Shown piece after piece: positions 10,201-20,478 of a stretch of DNA of 64,000 bases. The translations under genes and the position numbers were made by a program. Each line of letters begins with the position of its first letter. The first letter of the stretch is position 1. A model generated the notes under the pieces. It did not search any database. It was given only the letters and a program-made list of their open reading frames with translations, and was not told where the DNA came from. The stretch comes from Acanthaster planci (Eukaryota; Echinodermata; Asteroidea; Valvatida; Acanthasteridae), in the NCBI RefSeq assembly GCF_001949145.1, contig NW_019091538.1:162779-226778 (forward strand), read 5' to 3'.

Positions 10201-13200
10201 AAGTTGTCCCATTCACCGTGTGCCTCAGTGGTCGAGTTGTCTCGACTGGAGTCGGTAAATGGTCGAGTTGTCCAATACCTGTTCATATACATGTACATGT
10301 ATTCCGCTTAAAAGTTTGTTCACATTTTGTTTCAGCCAAGCATTGATGAGGAGTAGACTTCTGAGGGAAAATGGCAAATTTATTCCGAGACAGGTAAAAT
10401 CAATTGAAATGAATGGTTTTCTACACAGAACATTATGCTTGGCATTACATGGTAGTATTAGATACAATAATGTTGCACTGTTAAAAGTGTAGGGAGAGTT
10501 ATCATTAAGTGTAATGTAGTTTGAAGTAGTAAACCCAGCCTTAGAAATCTTGTAAAATTCAAAGCGGTATTGGTTGATCTGAATGGGTTCCAGAATCAGG
10601 ACAAAGTAAGGTCCAATTTTTTTGGTTGGTATTATTTCTGCCATTGTGGGGTGTTTCATATGTAAACAAGGGAGGTGTGTAAATATTTTTTCCACACTTA
10701 ACACATTTATTTACTTGTCAGTTGAAATCCCAAGCATGAAACCTGTGTTACTGCTTTCTGTAATTCATGGCACATTTTCCTTTGTGTATTCAACTTTGGT
10801 GTCTGTATAAACTTACAAACCACCTGGTGGAGANNNNNNNNNNNNNNNNNNNNNNNNNNNNNNNNNNNNNNNNNNNNNNNNNNNNNNNNNNNNNNNNNNN
10901 NNNNNNNNNNNNNNNNNNNNNNNNNNNNNNNNNNNNNNNNNNNNNNNNNNNNNNNNNNNNNNNNNNNNNNNNNNNNNNNNNNNNNNNNNNNNNNNNNNNN
11001 NNNNNNNNNNNNNNNNNNNNNNNNNNNNNNNNNNNNNNNNNNNNNNNNNNNNNNNNNNNNNNNNNNNNNNNNNNNNNNNNNNNNNNNNNNNNNNNNNNNN
11101 NNNNNNNNNNNNNNNNNNNNNNNNNNNNNNNNNNNNNNNNNNNNNNNNNNNNNNNNNNNNNNNNNNNNNNNNNNNNNNNNNNNNNNNNNNNNNNNNNNNN
11201 NNNNNNNNNNNNNNNNNNNNNNNNNNNNNNNNNNNNNNNNNNNNNNNNNNNNNNNNNNNNNNNNNNNNNNNNNNNNNNNNNNNNNNNNNNNNNNNNNNNN
11301 NNNNNNNNNNNNNNNNNNNNNNNNNNNNNNNNNNNNNNNNNNNNNNNNNNNNNNNNNNNNNNNNNNNNNNNNNNNNNNNNNNNNNNNNNNNNNNNNNNNN
11401 NNNNNNNNNNNNNNNNNNNNNNNNNNNNNNNNNNNNNNNNNNNNNNNNNNNNNNNNNNNNNNNNNNNNNNNNNNNNNNNNNNNNNNNNNNNNNNNNNNNN
11501 NNNNNNNNNNNNNNNNNNNNNNNNNNNNNNNNNNNNNNNNNNNNNNNNNNNNNNNNNNNNNNNNNNNNNNNNNNNNNNNNNNNNNNNNNNNNNNNNNNNN
11601 NNNNNNNNNNNNNNNNNNNNNNNNNNNNNNNNNNNNNNNNNNNNNNNNNNNNNNNNNNCCCTGTAAGCCCATCACAAGTCATTCACTCTTAAGCCAAGTC
11701 GCAAGCCATTCAAATGAACTGTCACAAAAGCATTCCTTACAGTTGGCTTTATGATTGGAAGGGACTTGTGAAGGGACTCTGCTACAAGCCTAGGCCCAAG
11801 AAGATTGATATTTGATAGCGTACATGGACATGTAGCTTTAAGCTGTTGCTACGGGGTCATGGCTTGGTTATCAATCAATCAATGGATCAATCAATCAAGC
11901 ATTCATTTTGTTCTTCCTTCAGATCCCTCCATGCTGACAGACATGCTGAAAGGAAACTTGACCAACATCCTGCCCATGATCGTCATAGGTGGATGGATCA
12001 ACTGGACCTTCTCAGGATTTGTAATCAGTAAGACAAAGAGATTCATCTGAATCTTACCAAAAATGCACTCACTTAAGAAAGTACCGTCATTCCAAAGAGT
12101 GTTGCCTTTCTTCCAGACGTTTGCAATGGTTGTGATTATATAAGGTCACTGACTGACTGGAGACTTGTCAAAGAAAGTTGAACGTCTGTGAAGAAAAAAA
12201 GCATCTTAATATGCGACCAGAGTCAGAGATATCCGCTTATCTTGTTCCTCTCCAGTTTTGTTGGTGTCAAGTTTATTCCAACCTTTAATCCTCATACCAC
12301 AGCATCAAAACACGAAGTAGACAGCCTCTAGGAGAGCAAGAGAAGATTGTGGTCAGTTGGATGTAACGAATAAAGTGGGATTTTATCATTTTGATCACGT
12401 ATTTGCTTTTACAGCCAAGGTCCCCTTCCCGTTGACGTTACGCTTCAAGCCCATGCTCCAGCGTGGCGTAGAGCTAGCCTCCCTGGATGCCTCCTGGGTC
12501 AGCTCCGCCAGCTGGTACTTTCTGAATGTCTTTGGTCTGCGGAGTGTCTACTCGTTGATACTCGGGGAAAATAACGGTGAGGATACAGCGCATTGTGTGC
12601 ATCAACCCGTAGATCAGTTATTTGGAGTTGCACCACTTTGGTTCTGAGAAGAGTGCATTTTAAATCTAAGAGGTTTCAGTCGACGGTAGCTATTATCCTT
12701 ATATCATTCTTGACAAAGCCAGCTTTACTGAAATGCAAGCTTTGAGTTTACCAAGGATTTCAAAAGGTAACCATATATTAGGGCTGAGTCAATTTGAATA
12801 ATTCACTATTCGAATATTCGACCTTCAATGTGGTCGAATATCTAAATATTCGGTCGTACCGACCCACAGATTGTTGAGGAACAAACCATATACAAAATCA
12901 GTTGAAATAACGGACGCAATTGTACACTATAATCACTATAATAGCTTTTCACATCTACGAGTATCTCCAGCCATGATTTAGCAAGATTTAACAGACGAAC
13001 AATAATTCTTTTCCTATTAAAAATGTATATTCCTTTTAGATTATTTAATGAATAATGTACTTTTCAAATCGCTGTAAGGTTTTTGTCACTTCTTATTAAA
13101 ATTTACTTGGAACAAGCCTCCATAGTGCAATTTTTCTCGTTTAAATAAAAGAAAGCTCTCCCTTTCTTTTCATTAAGTTTGCATTCGAATATTCAAATTC

Positions 13201-14571
13201 GAAAAAAGATATTCGAATATTCGATGATCGAACGAATATTCGGTTATTCAGATATTTGGCACAGCCTTACCATATACAGTCAAGCCTCATTAATAAGAGC
13301 ACTGTTAATACAAGATTCTGCTTACAGCAAAGAAATCTTCAGGTCCAAGTCTTTTTTTTTTTTCATTGTTTTCATTCCTGATAATACCAGGCTCCTGTTA
13401 TAACAAGGTAATTTTGCCAAGTTCGAAGAGCTTCTTTTTAACGAGGTTCGACTGTATGCCATTCGCTGAAAAAATCAGGTGTCCAAGTAATAGATAAAAC
13501 AAAAGTTCCAAAGGTAAAGAAATTTTTGGATGATGTCTAGAACAATCCCAGAATGCTTCTCATTGGAATCCTGACTTCCATAACAAATTTGTCATGACCA
13601 GTTCCATTGTGCCCCCCAGTGGGTAGCCAGTCAGTGTAAACAGTCCAAGAAAATATTCCAGGTTTAATTATTGTTTGTAATGAAATTGAATCCCAGGTCT
13701 CATGTCTGTGTTTCTCCCATGTGACCCGTAAGATGTGTTCACTCCAAATTTGGCATTCCTTTGTCATTAATGTTTGCAATTCTTGGTCGCAGCGGCTGAC
13801 CAGGCTCGCTTGATGCAGCAACAGATGAGCATGAGCCAGCCAATGGGAGCCAACCCTGACCCCATGAAGGCATTCAAGGTCAGTTCCGATTGGTCAGAGA
13901 CTTCAGAGTTCCAGGGATTAAAGGGCCAATCATTATGCAGTGCATTCAAGATTGTCTGCCTTGCACGTAGGATCTGATTTTTAAGCAGGGGTTTTTGCCT
14001 TATTCGCAATAGATGAACGTCGAGCTACCTGTGCTATAGGGGAAAGGTTTCATTACTTCATGGGGGCTTTTGTGTAAAGTAACTTCTTGTTAATGCTTTT
14101 CCTGGCCTACAGCTTTGGCCACAATGCTTTTCCGCCATTAATGGGGGCCTCTTGAGTGTAGAATGCTTTTTTGGTCAGGTTGGCCTGAAAGTAGAGAATT
14201 TGGAATGTGCAATCACTTTCAGGCTTATATAAATTGGTATTTCAAGCAAGTTCTTTTTGAAGTTAGCATGTGCTTTTTTGGTGCTCAGTGCCTATGATCT
14301 CTGTGAGAATAACAAAGCTCTCTGTCTCTACAAATGTATATTTCTTCTAGTTCCTTGAAATGGGTGCCTTGCCTAAGATTCCCATAAATCACTTGTCATG
14401 AAGTTTCTGACAGATACGCCATGTTTATTGCAGGCGGAGTGGGAAGCCTTGGAAATCTGTGGTCATAAATGGGCCCTGGAGAACGTCGAAGATGAACTCA
14501 TCGAAAGAAGCCCCACTCCCATCGTGCCCTACGGCCAACACAACTTCTTAACCAAGATGAAAGTCAAATGA
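7120..14571 (+). CDS. EMC3: EMC3 (ER membrane complex subunit 3), one exon lost in gap
   Basis: EMC3 is the Oxa1/YidC/Get1-related core of the ER membrane protein complex, which inserts tail-anchored helices and first helices of multipass proteins. Visible exons are 7120-7268, 10336-10393, 11923-12027, 12415-12576, 13793-13878 and 14434-14571. Splice phases agree at every visible junction. The start [20 protein letters not shown] is followed by an arginine in the first helix (R29, aligned with human R31). [32 protein letters not shown] and [19 protein letters not shown] are hallmark EMC3 segments. About 232 residues are present. The missing piece (about 31 residues, vertebrate SFLTRKYYF to PSPMT) must sit in the N run, giving about 263 residues against 261 in human. 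The last 25 residues are unlike the vertebrate end. Confidence 0.96.
7603..8612. mobile_element. Foldback element in EMC3 intron 1
   Basis: Two arms (about 7603-7752 and 8436-8612) consist of degenerate units of about 18 bp. The left arm reads CCAACTCGGACCCA and the right arm TGGGTCCGAGTTGG, and the order of unit variants is mirrored, so the arms are true inverted copies. About 680 bp of unique sequence lies between them. No clear target duplication or transposase is visible. It is typical of foldback-type non-autonomous elements. Confidence 0.75.
9064..9310. mobile_element. MITE, family with TIR TAATTC(C/T)AGAAATTAGG
   Basis: The left end GGATAATTCTAGAAATTAGG pairs with the right end CTAATTTCTGGAATTACCC. 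Length is about 247 bp. The internal sequence matches, in opposite orientation, the element at 56155-56403 (shared ACATCTGACATATGATTTTG). It lies in EMC3 intron 1. Confidence 0.75.
10336..10393 (+). CDS. EMC3: EMC3 exon 2
   Basis: A 58-base exon lies between TTTCAG and GTAAAA. With GG from exon 1 it reads [20 protein letters not shown], matching vertebrate [20 protein letters not shown], and ends in phase 0. Confidence 0.95.
10834..11658. other. Assembly gap (825 N)
   Basis: This is a run of unknown bases between EMC3 exons 2 and 4. EMC3 exon 3 is not found in the flanking sequence and so should lie here. The right edge abuts a fragment of a hAT-like element, and such repeats are a common cause of gaps. 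Confidence 0.98.
11659..11790. mobile_element. Fragment of hAT-like MITE at gap edge
   Basis: CCCATCACAAGTCATTCACT and CATTCAAATGAACTG with AAAAGCATTCCTTA closely resemble the interior of the complete element at 15625-15802. The left end is lost in the N run and the right limit is approximate. Confidence 0.6.
11923..12027 (+). CDS. EMC3: EMC3 exon 4
   Basis: The acceptor is CCTTCAG and the donor GTAAGA. The exon encodes (D)[20 protein letters not shown] and then [14 protein letters not shown]. It opens mid-codon (AT), so the hidden exon 3 must end with one base of an Asp codon. Confidence 0.96.
12415..12576 (+). CDS. EMC3: EMC3 exon 5
   Basis: A 162-base exon after TTTTACAG. It encodes (T)[19 protein letters not shown], then [20 protein letters not shown], the most conserved EMC3 block. 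The donor is GTGAGG. Confidence 0.96.
12779..13269. mobile_element. hAT-like non-autonomous element with 8-bp target duplication
   Basis: The left end TAGGGCTGAGTCAA and the right end TTGGCACAGCCTTA form terminal inverted repeats. Internally the ends carry several CGAATATTCG palindromes. The flanks are CCATATAT (12771-12778) and CCATATAC (13270-13277), an 8-bp target duplication with one mismatch, characteristic of hAT transposons. The interior is A+T-rich without a transposase. It is in EMC3 intron 5. Confidence 0.8.
13277..13454. mobile_element. pogo/Tigger-like MITE, TA target site
   Basis: The element runs from CAGTCAAGCCTC to GAGGTTCGACTG and is flanked by TA on both sides. The interior (GTTATAACAAGGTAATTTTG on the plus strand) is the reverse complement of the interior at 60109-60265. 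No transposase is present. It starts on the last base of the target duplication of the preceding hAT-like element. Confidence 0.75.
13793..13878 (+). CDS. EMC3: EMC3 exon 6
   Basis: An 86-base exon between GGTCGCAG and GTCAGT. It encodes (A)[18 protein letters not shown] and [10 protein letters not shown], matching the cytosolic linker AADQSRMMQEQM to NKAFK of vertebrates. Confidence 0.94.
14434..14571 (+). CDS. EMC3: EMC3 exon 7 (C-terminus)
   Basis: After ATTGCAG the exon reads [20 protein letters not shown] and continues ELIERS to the stop TGA at 14569-14571. The first half matches vertebrate [20 protein letters not shown]. The tail [13 protein letters not shown] onward does not resemble the vertebrate end. 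Confidence 0.94.
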   Translation, partial: AEWEALEICGHKWALENVEDELIERSPTPIVPYGQHNFLTKMKVK

Positions 14572-15484
14572 ACAAGCCCCCGTACCCCCAACATCCCTCA
14601 AAAGAGAATCTATAATCTACTTTAATCGAGACCACAGGCACTTACCAATTCACATACAGTTTGTGGAGAGAGGAAGCTTTTCCTTTACTAAGATCCCCAA
14701 AAGACGTAATGTTTCACAGGAGTCGGATTTGCTGCAACATTTGGGTGTTTCTTGAACAATTTGGCAGTCAGCCAGTTGAGATTCAAACAGTTGTTATTGA
14801 GATCATTCAATAACAAAGCACCTGAAGTCCTCCCAACACCAGCTTGAATATGTTCAGTGTATGCGAGTCTGCATAAAGGCTGCTCTGATAGGATCGACAT
14901 CACATGAACGTGTTGCTGTCCTTGAATGACCTACAGTGTGCTTAATTATGTGCATGCAGTGTTGGAATACTCAACTGGCTCAGTGAGCATGATTCAATAT
15001 GTACCTCTCTCTCTCCGGAAGAATACTTAGGAAAATAAGCTGTTGGATGCCAATTATTAAAGAAAGGACCTCTCTGTGATGTCCACCTGATGCCTAATTT
15101 ACTTGGATCACTGTACCCCCAATCTTGACTTACCATTGTATAAGTGCCAACGCAAACCTGTCTGTCAGATGAACAGTTGACTGTGACTTCAGATGACGCT
15201 GCGGAATTGTCACCCATTTGGTTCATCCCAAGTTATTCCTAGGAGAAGCCACTGCAACTTGTGTTGTTACAGGGCTTATTTATTGGGGGGGTATTAAATG
15301 TAATTTGATTTGAGAAAATCAAGATCTGAGTTGCTTTGGGCTCTTCACATAAGTTTGACCACAGTATTTCTTTTTCACGTTGGTAGTTTTGAGTACTAAA
15401 GTCATTTAATGACGAATAATTTAAGAACAAATCAGACTGCTATTCTTCATCACTACTGTGTTAAATTATGAACACCTGTAGAGA

Positions 15485-15490
15485 AATAAA
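15485..15490 (+). terminator. Candidate EMC3 poly(A) signal
   Basis: AATAAA lies about 0.9 kb after the EMC3 stop. It is the first canonical hexamer I found in this orientation. The intervening 3' region shows no other gene. Confidence 0.4.
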
Positions 15491-15624
15491 TCAGTTTCGT
15501 GGAATTGGAATTTTATAGAGGTGTTGGATTGGTTGTGACTCTTTATTCTTGTTTTCATCAGGAAAAAATTTCAAAGAACATTGTGAAAATCACGGGTAAA
15601 TGGAATATTTTGAAGACCTAGTAT

Positions 15625-15802
15625 CAGTGTTGCATTCGAGTCCATCACAAGTCCATCGTAAGTCGTTCAGTCTTGAGCCAATTTACAGGCTATTCAAATG
15701 AGCTTTGACCAAAGCATTCCTTTGTCATTGTTCACCCTGTTACTTATGACTGGCCTTGTGACGGCACTTGTCATGTTTGTGATGGACTCGAATACAACAC
15801 TG
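15625..15802. mobile_element. hAT-like MITE with CAGTGTTG ends
   Basis: The left end CAGTGTTGCATTCGAGTCCA and the right end TGGACTCGAATACAACACTG are near-perfect inverted repeats. The flanks CCTAGTAT and CCCAGTAT form an 8-bp target duplication with one mismatch. Length is 178 bp, with no coding capacity. Related interiors occur at 11659 and near 63860-63920, and the element at 46783-47729 shares the terminal CAGTGTTGTA. Confidence 0.85.
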
Positions 15803-16932
15803 CCCAGTATTGAGGCAAATGGCGCAAACTTTTGTGGAAGTTTTGCAGCTGTATTATTTCGTGGGCGTGGTGTTCTGCATGTACAGAAACTTGGGTGTGG
15901 GGTCGATCGGAAGGTGAAGTGTATTGTGAAGCGCCCCCTCTATTGGCCACCTTTACAGCACTGGTGTCGTGTAGTAGTGATCGGACTTGGATAATAACTG
16001 GTCCCCTGCGTTCTGGTGCTGGTTAAAGATGCTACACGTGCAGTTTGCCTGCGGTGTACTGTATGCAGTGTTAGTGCAGTGTGGTCAGAGGTTGAAGCCA
16101 AGTGAGACCCAAAATTGTGGCATGCATGAAAATTCACGGATTTTTGTAGTGCCTCAAGGTAAGTCTTAATATTGGCCAGCTTATGTAAAACTTGCCCTTG
16201 CTAGGAATCAGTTAAATATTATTCTGTATTCTGTAGTGCAGTGTGGGGCCTGCGATCCGACGTTCGTGGGAGCGCAGAGCGGGGTAGTCCGAGTAACTTC
16301 AAACTTGGACCCGAAAAATCGTCTTTTTTTAACATTGGGACATGGTTGGGCGATCGTAGAGTCCAAGTACCTTCCGTAGGCTTTTTCTCCCATTAATTTA
16401 TTTCATTCAAAATTGCTCGTACCCCGAATCAAAACCCTCCGAATTCACCTCCAAAATAGTCCTTAAACTGCATGTCGAATGCGTCCAGCTTGGGATCAAG
16501 TGAGAATCGGAGATTCCAATAATAATGATAAGATTTACTCACATTTAAATTCAGCCATTTCTTCCTTTCAAATACCCCAAAAGATTTTAAGGTTTTTAAC
16601 GTGATTTTTTTGAAGTAATCTTTAAATTTTTTTAAAGTGATTTGAATCATGATTTAAATCAGTGATTAAATCAAACAACCTTGCTTAGGAATGTCCAGTG
16701 AAAGTTTGCTGCATGTACATGCACATTTATCTGGAAAAGAGTTCCATATATTCGGAAAACACTTATTTTCCCTCAATTATGCACTTCTCTAAAAAAAAAG
16801 ACCAAATCAGCTTTTCTTTAAAGTGCTTTATTGTAGATCATAATATGGATCACACAAACTTTTTAACTTGTTTTCTTATTTTGCAGGATTTGCCTCACAC
16901 GTTTCGATAGCATAAAAGCGTGTACATCAAAG

Positions 16933-18468
16933 ATGTTTCTACTATTATGGAGCCGGAGAGGTTTCATGAGGCCAACCAACTTATTCTTTGGCAGGAGTCC
17001 AAAGAGAGTGGATAGCCACCTCCCTGTGCTTGCAAAGAAAGTTAACTTGAGTCGTCAAAACTGTCTGCGTTCTATGTCCCAACAGTTAAACAAGTCACAG
17101 TTGGGGAAACATCCTTGCCGGCTGAGCCAACTTGCTGACTGCAGCAAAACACATGTGTGCAGATGCAGTACTTTGAATCATTCAGAACTAGATGATGCCT
17201 TGAGATCACGAGGGGCAACGACTACAGAGGATGGTGAGATTAAGGAAAAAGAGGACACGGATGATGGATTGGCTCGCATCAAGGCGGCCAAGTTGGAGAT
17301 TGAGGTGATGCAGAGCTCAGGGTCTCCGGTGCCAGACTCTATCAACGAGTTTGACTTGGATTACTTCAGCGCGCTTACCTCCAAGAGGTCCCGTAAGAGG
17401 TTCCTGGCATTCCTGTACAAGAAGCAGATGCAGCGCTTGAAGGACAAGGAGAAGCGGAGGCTGGCCAGGGAGGCGAAGGAGGCAGAAGCTCCGAAGGCTG
17501 AGGAAGACATGGACCTACCACTGAAGAACCGGCTCTTCTTGCAACTCCAGCAGCAGAGTGTCCTCCAGTTCGACCACTGGCACCTGGCTGCAGGGATGAA
17601 GTTTGGCCCCAAGTTGGTCTACGACTTCAGCTATGAGGAGCACATGAGGCGGCCGGAGATCATCAGCCTGGTCAATCAGCTGATGCTGGGGGTGAGTGCC
17701 AACAAACTCGCCAGGGACCCCTTTGACATCCACTGGATGGGATTGCAGGAAGGCAGCGCAACGATGCGGGAGATCAAGAGGATGCTGGGGGAATCTTTCA
17801 ACTCCGTCATGGTCAACATCACCGACAAGCAAGTCCAGGACGTCTTTCCCATGGAGGACATTGTGTACCTCACTGCCGATTCCCCCAACATCATGAGATC
17901 CTACGACCCGAACAAAGTCTACATCATCGGTGCCTTAGTTGACAGTCATAAAATCCTCCGAGGCGTGTCCTTTGCCAAAGCTAAGCGGCTTGACCTGGCT
18001 CATGCCCGCCTCCCGTTGGACCTTTTCCTGAAATGGAGCTCGGGGGGTAAGAATCTGACCCTGGATCAAATGATCCAGATCCTAATTGAGCTTAACACCT
18101 CGGGGGATTGGGTCAAAGCTCTTAACCACGTCCCAGTGCGGAAACACACCGGACTGAAATCGGAACAAACTTTGGAGCAATTCGATCCCAAGAATCATGA
18201 GCAGAGGACATTTGAGAAAAGTCCCCCACAAGAAGAGGTGAGGTTCGCTTTTAGTCGAGCCACTCATTCTCGTAAATGGCCAGTACTGGAAGAACCAACG
18301 CTCAGCCACTCAAAGAGAAGAAGCAGCTTCTCAATGAGGCAGAGAGTGAGACAGATCATTGATAAGGAAGAAGATGATCCATCGAATGAGACGGTATTCA
18401 GCGCGTCTGGAGGGTACAGATATCATCAGACCAGTTCCAACAAAGATAGACAGTGGTTTGAAGACTGA
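16933..18468 (+). CDS. TRMT10C: TRMT10C / MRPP1, mitochondrial tRNA methyltransferase and RNase P subunit
   Basis: In vertebrates this SPOUT-fold protein, bound to HSD17B10, methylates position 9 of mitochondrial tRNAs and with PRORP forms mitochondrial RNase P. The 511-codon frame is uninterrupted. The N-terminus (MFLLLWSRRGFMRPTNLFFG) is hydrophobic and basic, as in a mitochondrial targeting peptide. Residues about 150-180 are a K/R-rich helix. The TRMT10 domain follows: VYDFSYEEHMRRPE (about 229-242), VYLTADSPNIMRSYDPNKVY, IIGALVD with the family's key Asp at residue 337, and KNLTLDQMIQILIEL to VPVRKHTG. The vertebrate gene also has its coding region in one exon after a leader intron, and here an acceptor TTTTGCAG ends at 16886. 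A tail of about 105 residues after RKHTG is longer than in human (403 residues in all). Confidence 0.93.
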   Translation: MFLLLWSRRGFMRPTNLFFGRSPKRVDSHLPVLAKKVNLSRQNCLRSMSQQLNKSQLGKHPCRLSQLADCSKTHVCRCSTLNHSELDDALRSRGATTTEDGEIKEKEDTDDGLARIKAAKLEIEVMQSSGSPVPDSINEFDLDYFSALTSKRSRKRFLAFLYKKQMQRLKDKEKRRLAREAKEAEAPKAEEDMDLPLKNRLFLQLQQQSVLQFDHWHLAAGMKFGPKLVYDFSYEEHMRRPEIISLVNQLMLGVSANKLARDPFDIHWMGLQEGSATMREIKRMLGESFNSVMVNITDKQVQDVFPMEDIVYLTADSPNIMRSYDPNKVYIIGALVDSHKILRGVSFAKAKRLDLAHARLPLDLFLKWSSGGKNLTLDQMIQILIELNTSGDWVKALNHVPVRKHTGLKSEQTLEQFDPKNHEQRTFEKSPPQEEVRFAFSRATHSRKWPVLEEPTLSHSKRRSSFSMRQRVRQIIDKEEDDPSNETVFSASGGYRYHQTSSNKDRQWFED

Positions 18469-18978
18469 GTAATGGAATCAAGGACATGAACTCAATCAAT
18501 CCATAAACTGCAGGCTTCCGGTCAGCAAGGATGACCTGATAATGTGTTGATTCACTTTGGAATTTTTAACCATATGCTGCCAGGTTCTTTTAAAAATGCA
18601 GTGCCTACATACTGTATGGGCGATTTTCAAGATTTTCCGTTTTCTAATTCCTCAAGAATTCATAATTTCATTTAATGGACGTTTACACCCACATGAAAGA
18701 CTGCTTGGTGTCTACTCTTATCTGACATGCAACCTCCATTGACGTCCAAGTATTTCAGCCAGGCCTGCCGGCCTGTAAAGAGAGCTCAGAATTGCAAGTG
18801 TTACGTGTTCCCAACGAATGCCAGTGGCTTCTTTTCAAACAAGGCTGGATTTGCGTGCAGCGGTACTGTATCGCTCATCGATGGGGAGCTGGAGCAGTTT
18901 TGTCCGCGGTGCTAATCCACGGGCGGGCTAAGCCAAAAACAGTGGTATGCTGTATCAAAACAGTGATGGATTACCTCC

Positions 18979-18984
18979 AATAAA
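18979..18984 (+). terminator. Candidate TRMT10C poly(A) signal
   Basis: AATAAA lies about 0.5 kb after the TRMT10C stop. A second AATAAA is at 19246-19251, so the exact end is undecided. Confidence 0.4.
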
Positions 18985-20463
18985 TGCAAGCTTAAAAATG
19001 ATGGCAATTCCTAGCAACAAGTCTTTTATTCCGAGTACAGTCTTTGTTACAAGGCCCAGCTCTTTTGTCCGATTTCGGGCACCCCAGCTACGCATACAAA
19101 CCCAAAGTACCCGAAACCGGGCTCCCCCGCGGCATATGGTTAAGACAATTTAGAGAGCTTTTATGATGGGTGAATTCAATAAGGGTTGAGAGGTCCCATG
19201 TTTAGGACATCATAGTATCCTGGTTACATGTATATTTATTGCACAAATAAATTGCAGATGGTAGTAAACCGTTTGAGTAGCATCAGTGCAACAAGTCCAA
19301 AACTTTGTCGTGTACACAAATATTTGTCAAAGAATGCACTCTCACATGGACTTCTAGTAAAAACCTAAACAATGAAGGTGTGCCATCAACCAATATCAAT
19401 ACTTGAAAAGTTCTTTTCAGTGTGGCTGGAAAATTTTTGAGGCATTCGATTGTGTTCAATAAATATTATACTGTAATAGATAAAGTGACTTTTTGCTATC
19501 CGTCAAGGTAGGCCTATTGAATGAGTATGCAAGTGATATACATTTCAACAGAAAAACCGAAGGTGCCTTTACTTCATTTGCTAATTTGATTCCAGTCAAA
19601 GGCAGATCCCAGGGAGGGGCAATGGAGGGTATGCCCCCTCCCCCCAGAAAGTGTCTAGAGAAATGGGGGAGGGGGGATATTTAGAGAAAAGCAATTTTTG
19701 GCTGACATGTAAAATGTTTTTTATTTAATTTCCTCTTGAAAAAAATGTACAAAGCCCAAAATGTTGCCTCACCCCTCTGAAATTTCTTAAACAAGGTTTC
19801 ATGAAAAAAAAGTCAAAATTTTTGGGGCCCCCTAATATGATCACAAATTGGTCGGGGGGTCTGCTGTTGACCCTACAGCCCCCACCAGGTCACAGTTTTT
19901 GTGGTCGTCACGCACTTCGCTCTTTGGGAGAGTAAAGCTCGCTGACTCCATAGATTTGGTGGTAGGCTAACCATTGCTCTTTTGGACACTTCAATATCTC
20001 ATTCAATTTATCACTGGAGACATCACATCTAGACATCACAGACCAGACTCAAGACTAGTCGCCATGAGACCAGTCGCTGGCCCTGGAATGCTTTTGTTGC
20101 AATTTATTTGAGTACATGTAGCTTGTTATTTGAATTCAGCCTGGAGGTATTTTGTTTGATGTTGATGCATCTTCCACCCATTAAAATGGGGCATTGAAAA
20201 ACTTCCAAAACTAAATTATCCCCAGGTGAGAAGTACCTACACCTGTTTTCATGGAATGGAAATATAAATTATGAGTTTTTTCTTGTTATAGAAATAGAAA
20301 AGATAACATCAAGCCAATCTTTTACTTCGGCAGTTTACATTTATGCTGTCTAAATGAGAATTATAGTTTGGGAAAACCAAGATTTCGGCTTGAATTGTTT
20401 TTTCATACACAATATATTTCCATGATCAGCCCCCTCGTGCATAGAGTTTTATATTACTAAGTA

Positions 20464-20478
20464 TCACGAGAGGGCGCT
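20464..20478 (+). promoter_or_regulatory. CTCF-like motif upstream of bicaudal-D
   Basis: TCACGAGAGGGCGCT matches the 15-bp animal CTCF core at about 13 positions, including AGAGGGCGCT. It lies about 175 bp before the bicaudal-D start codon. This is motif similarity only. Confidence 0.3.

Larger units (their letters stand above)
14572..16886. other. EMC3-TRMT10C interval
   Basis: The interval contains the presumed EMC3 3' UTR and the hAT-like MITE. A good donor (CTCAAG|GTAAGT at 16158/16159) could end a noncoding TRMT10C leader exon spliced to the acceptor at 16886. The stretch 16600-16680 has repeated GATTTAAATCA-type words. No other coding sequence is recognised. Confidence 0.45.

Noticed and set aside
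10707-11682. Long open frames across the N run on both strands
   Set aside because: They consist of unknown residues from the gap and carry no coding evidence.
17361-17894. Frames antisense or shifted relative to TRMT10C, and similar ones over BICD exon 3
   Set aside because: They are shadows of strongly supported coding exons.
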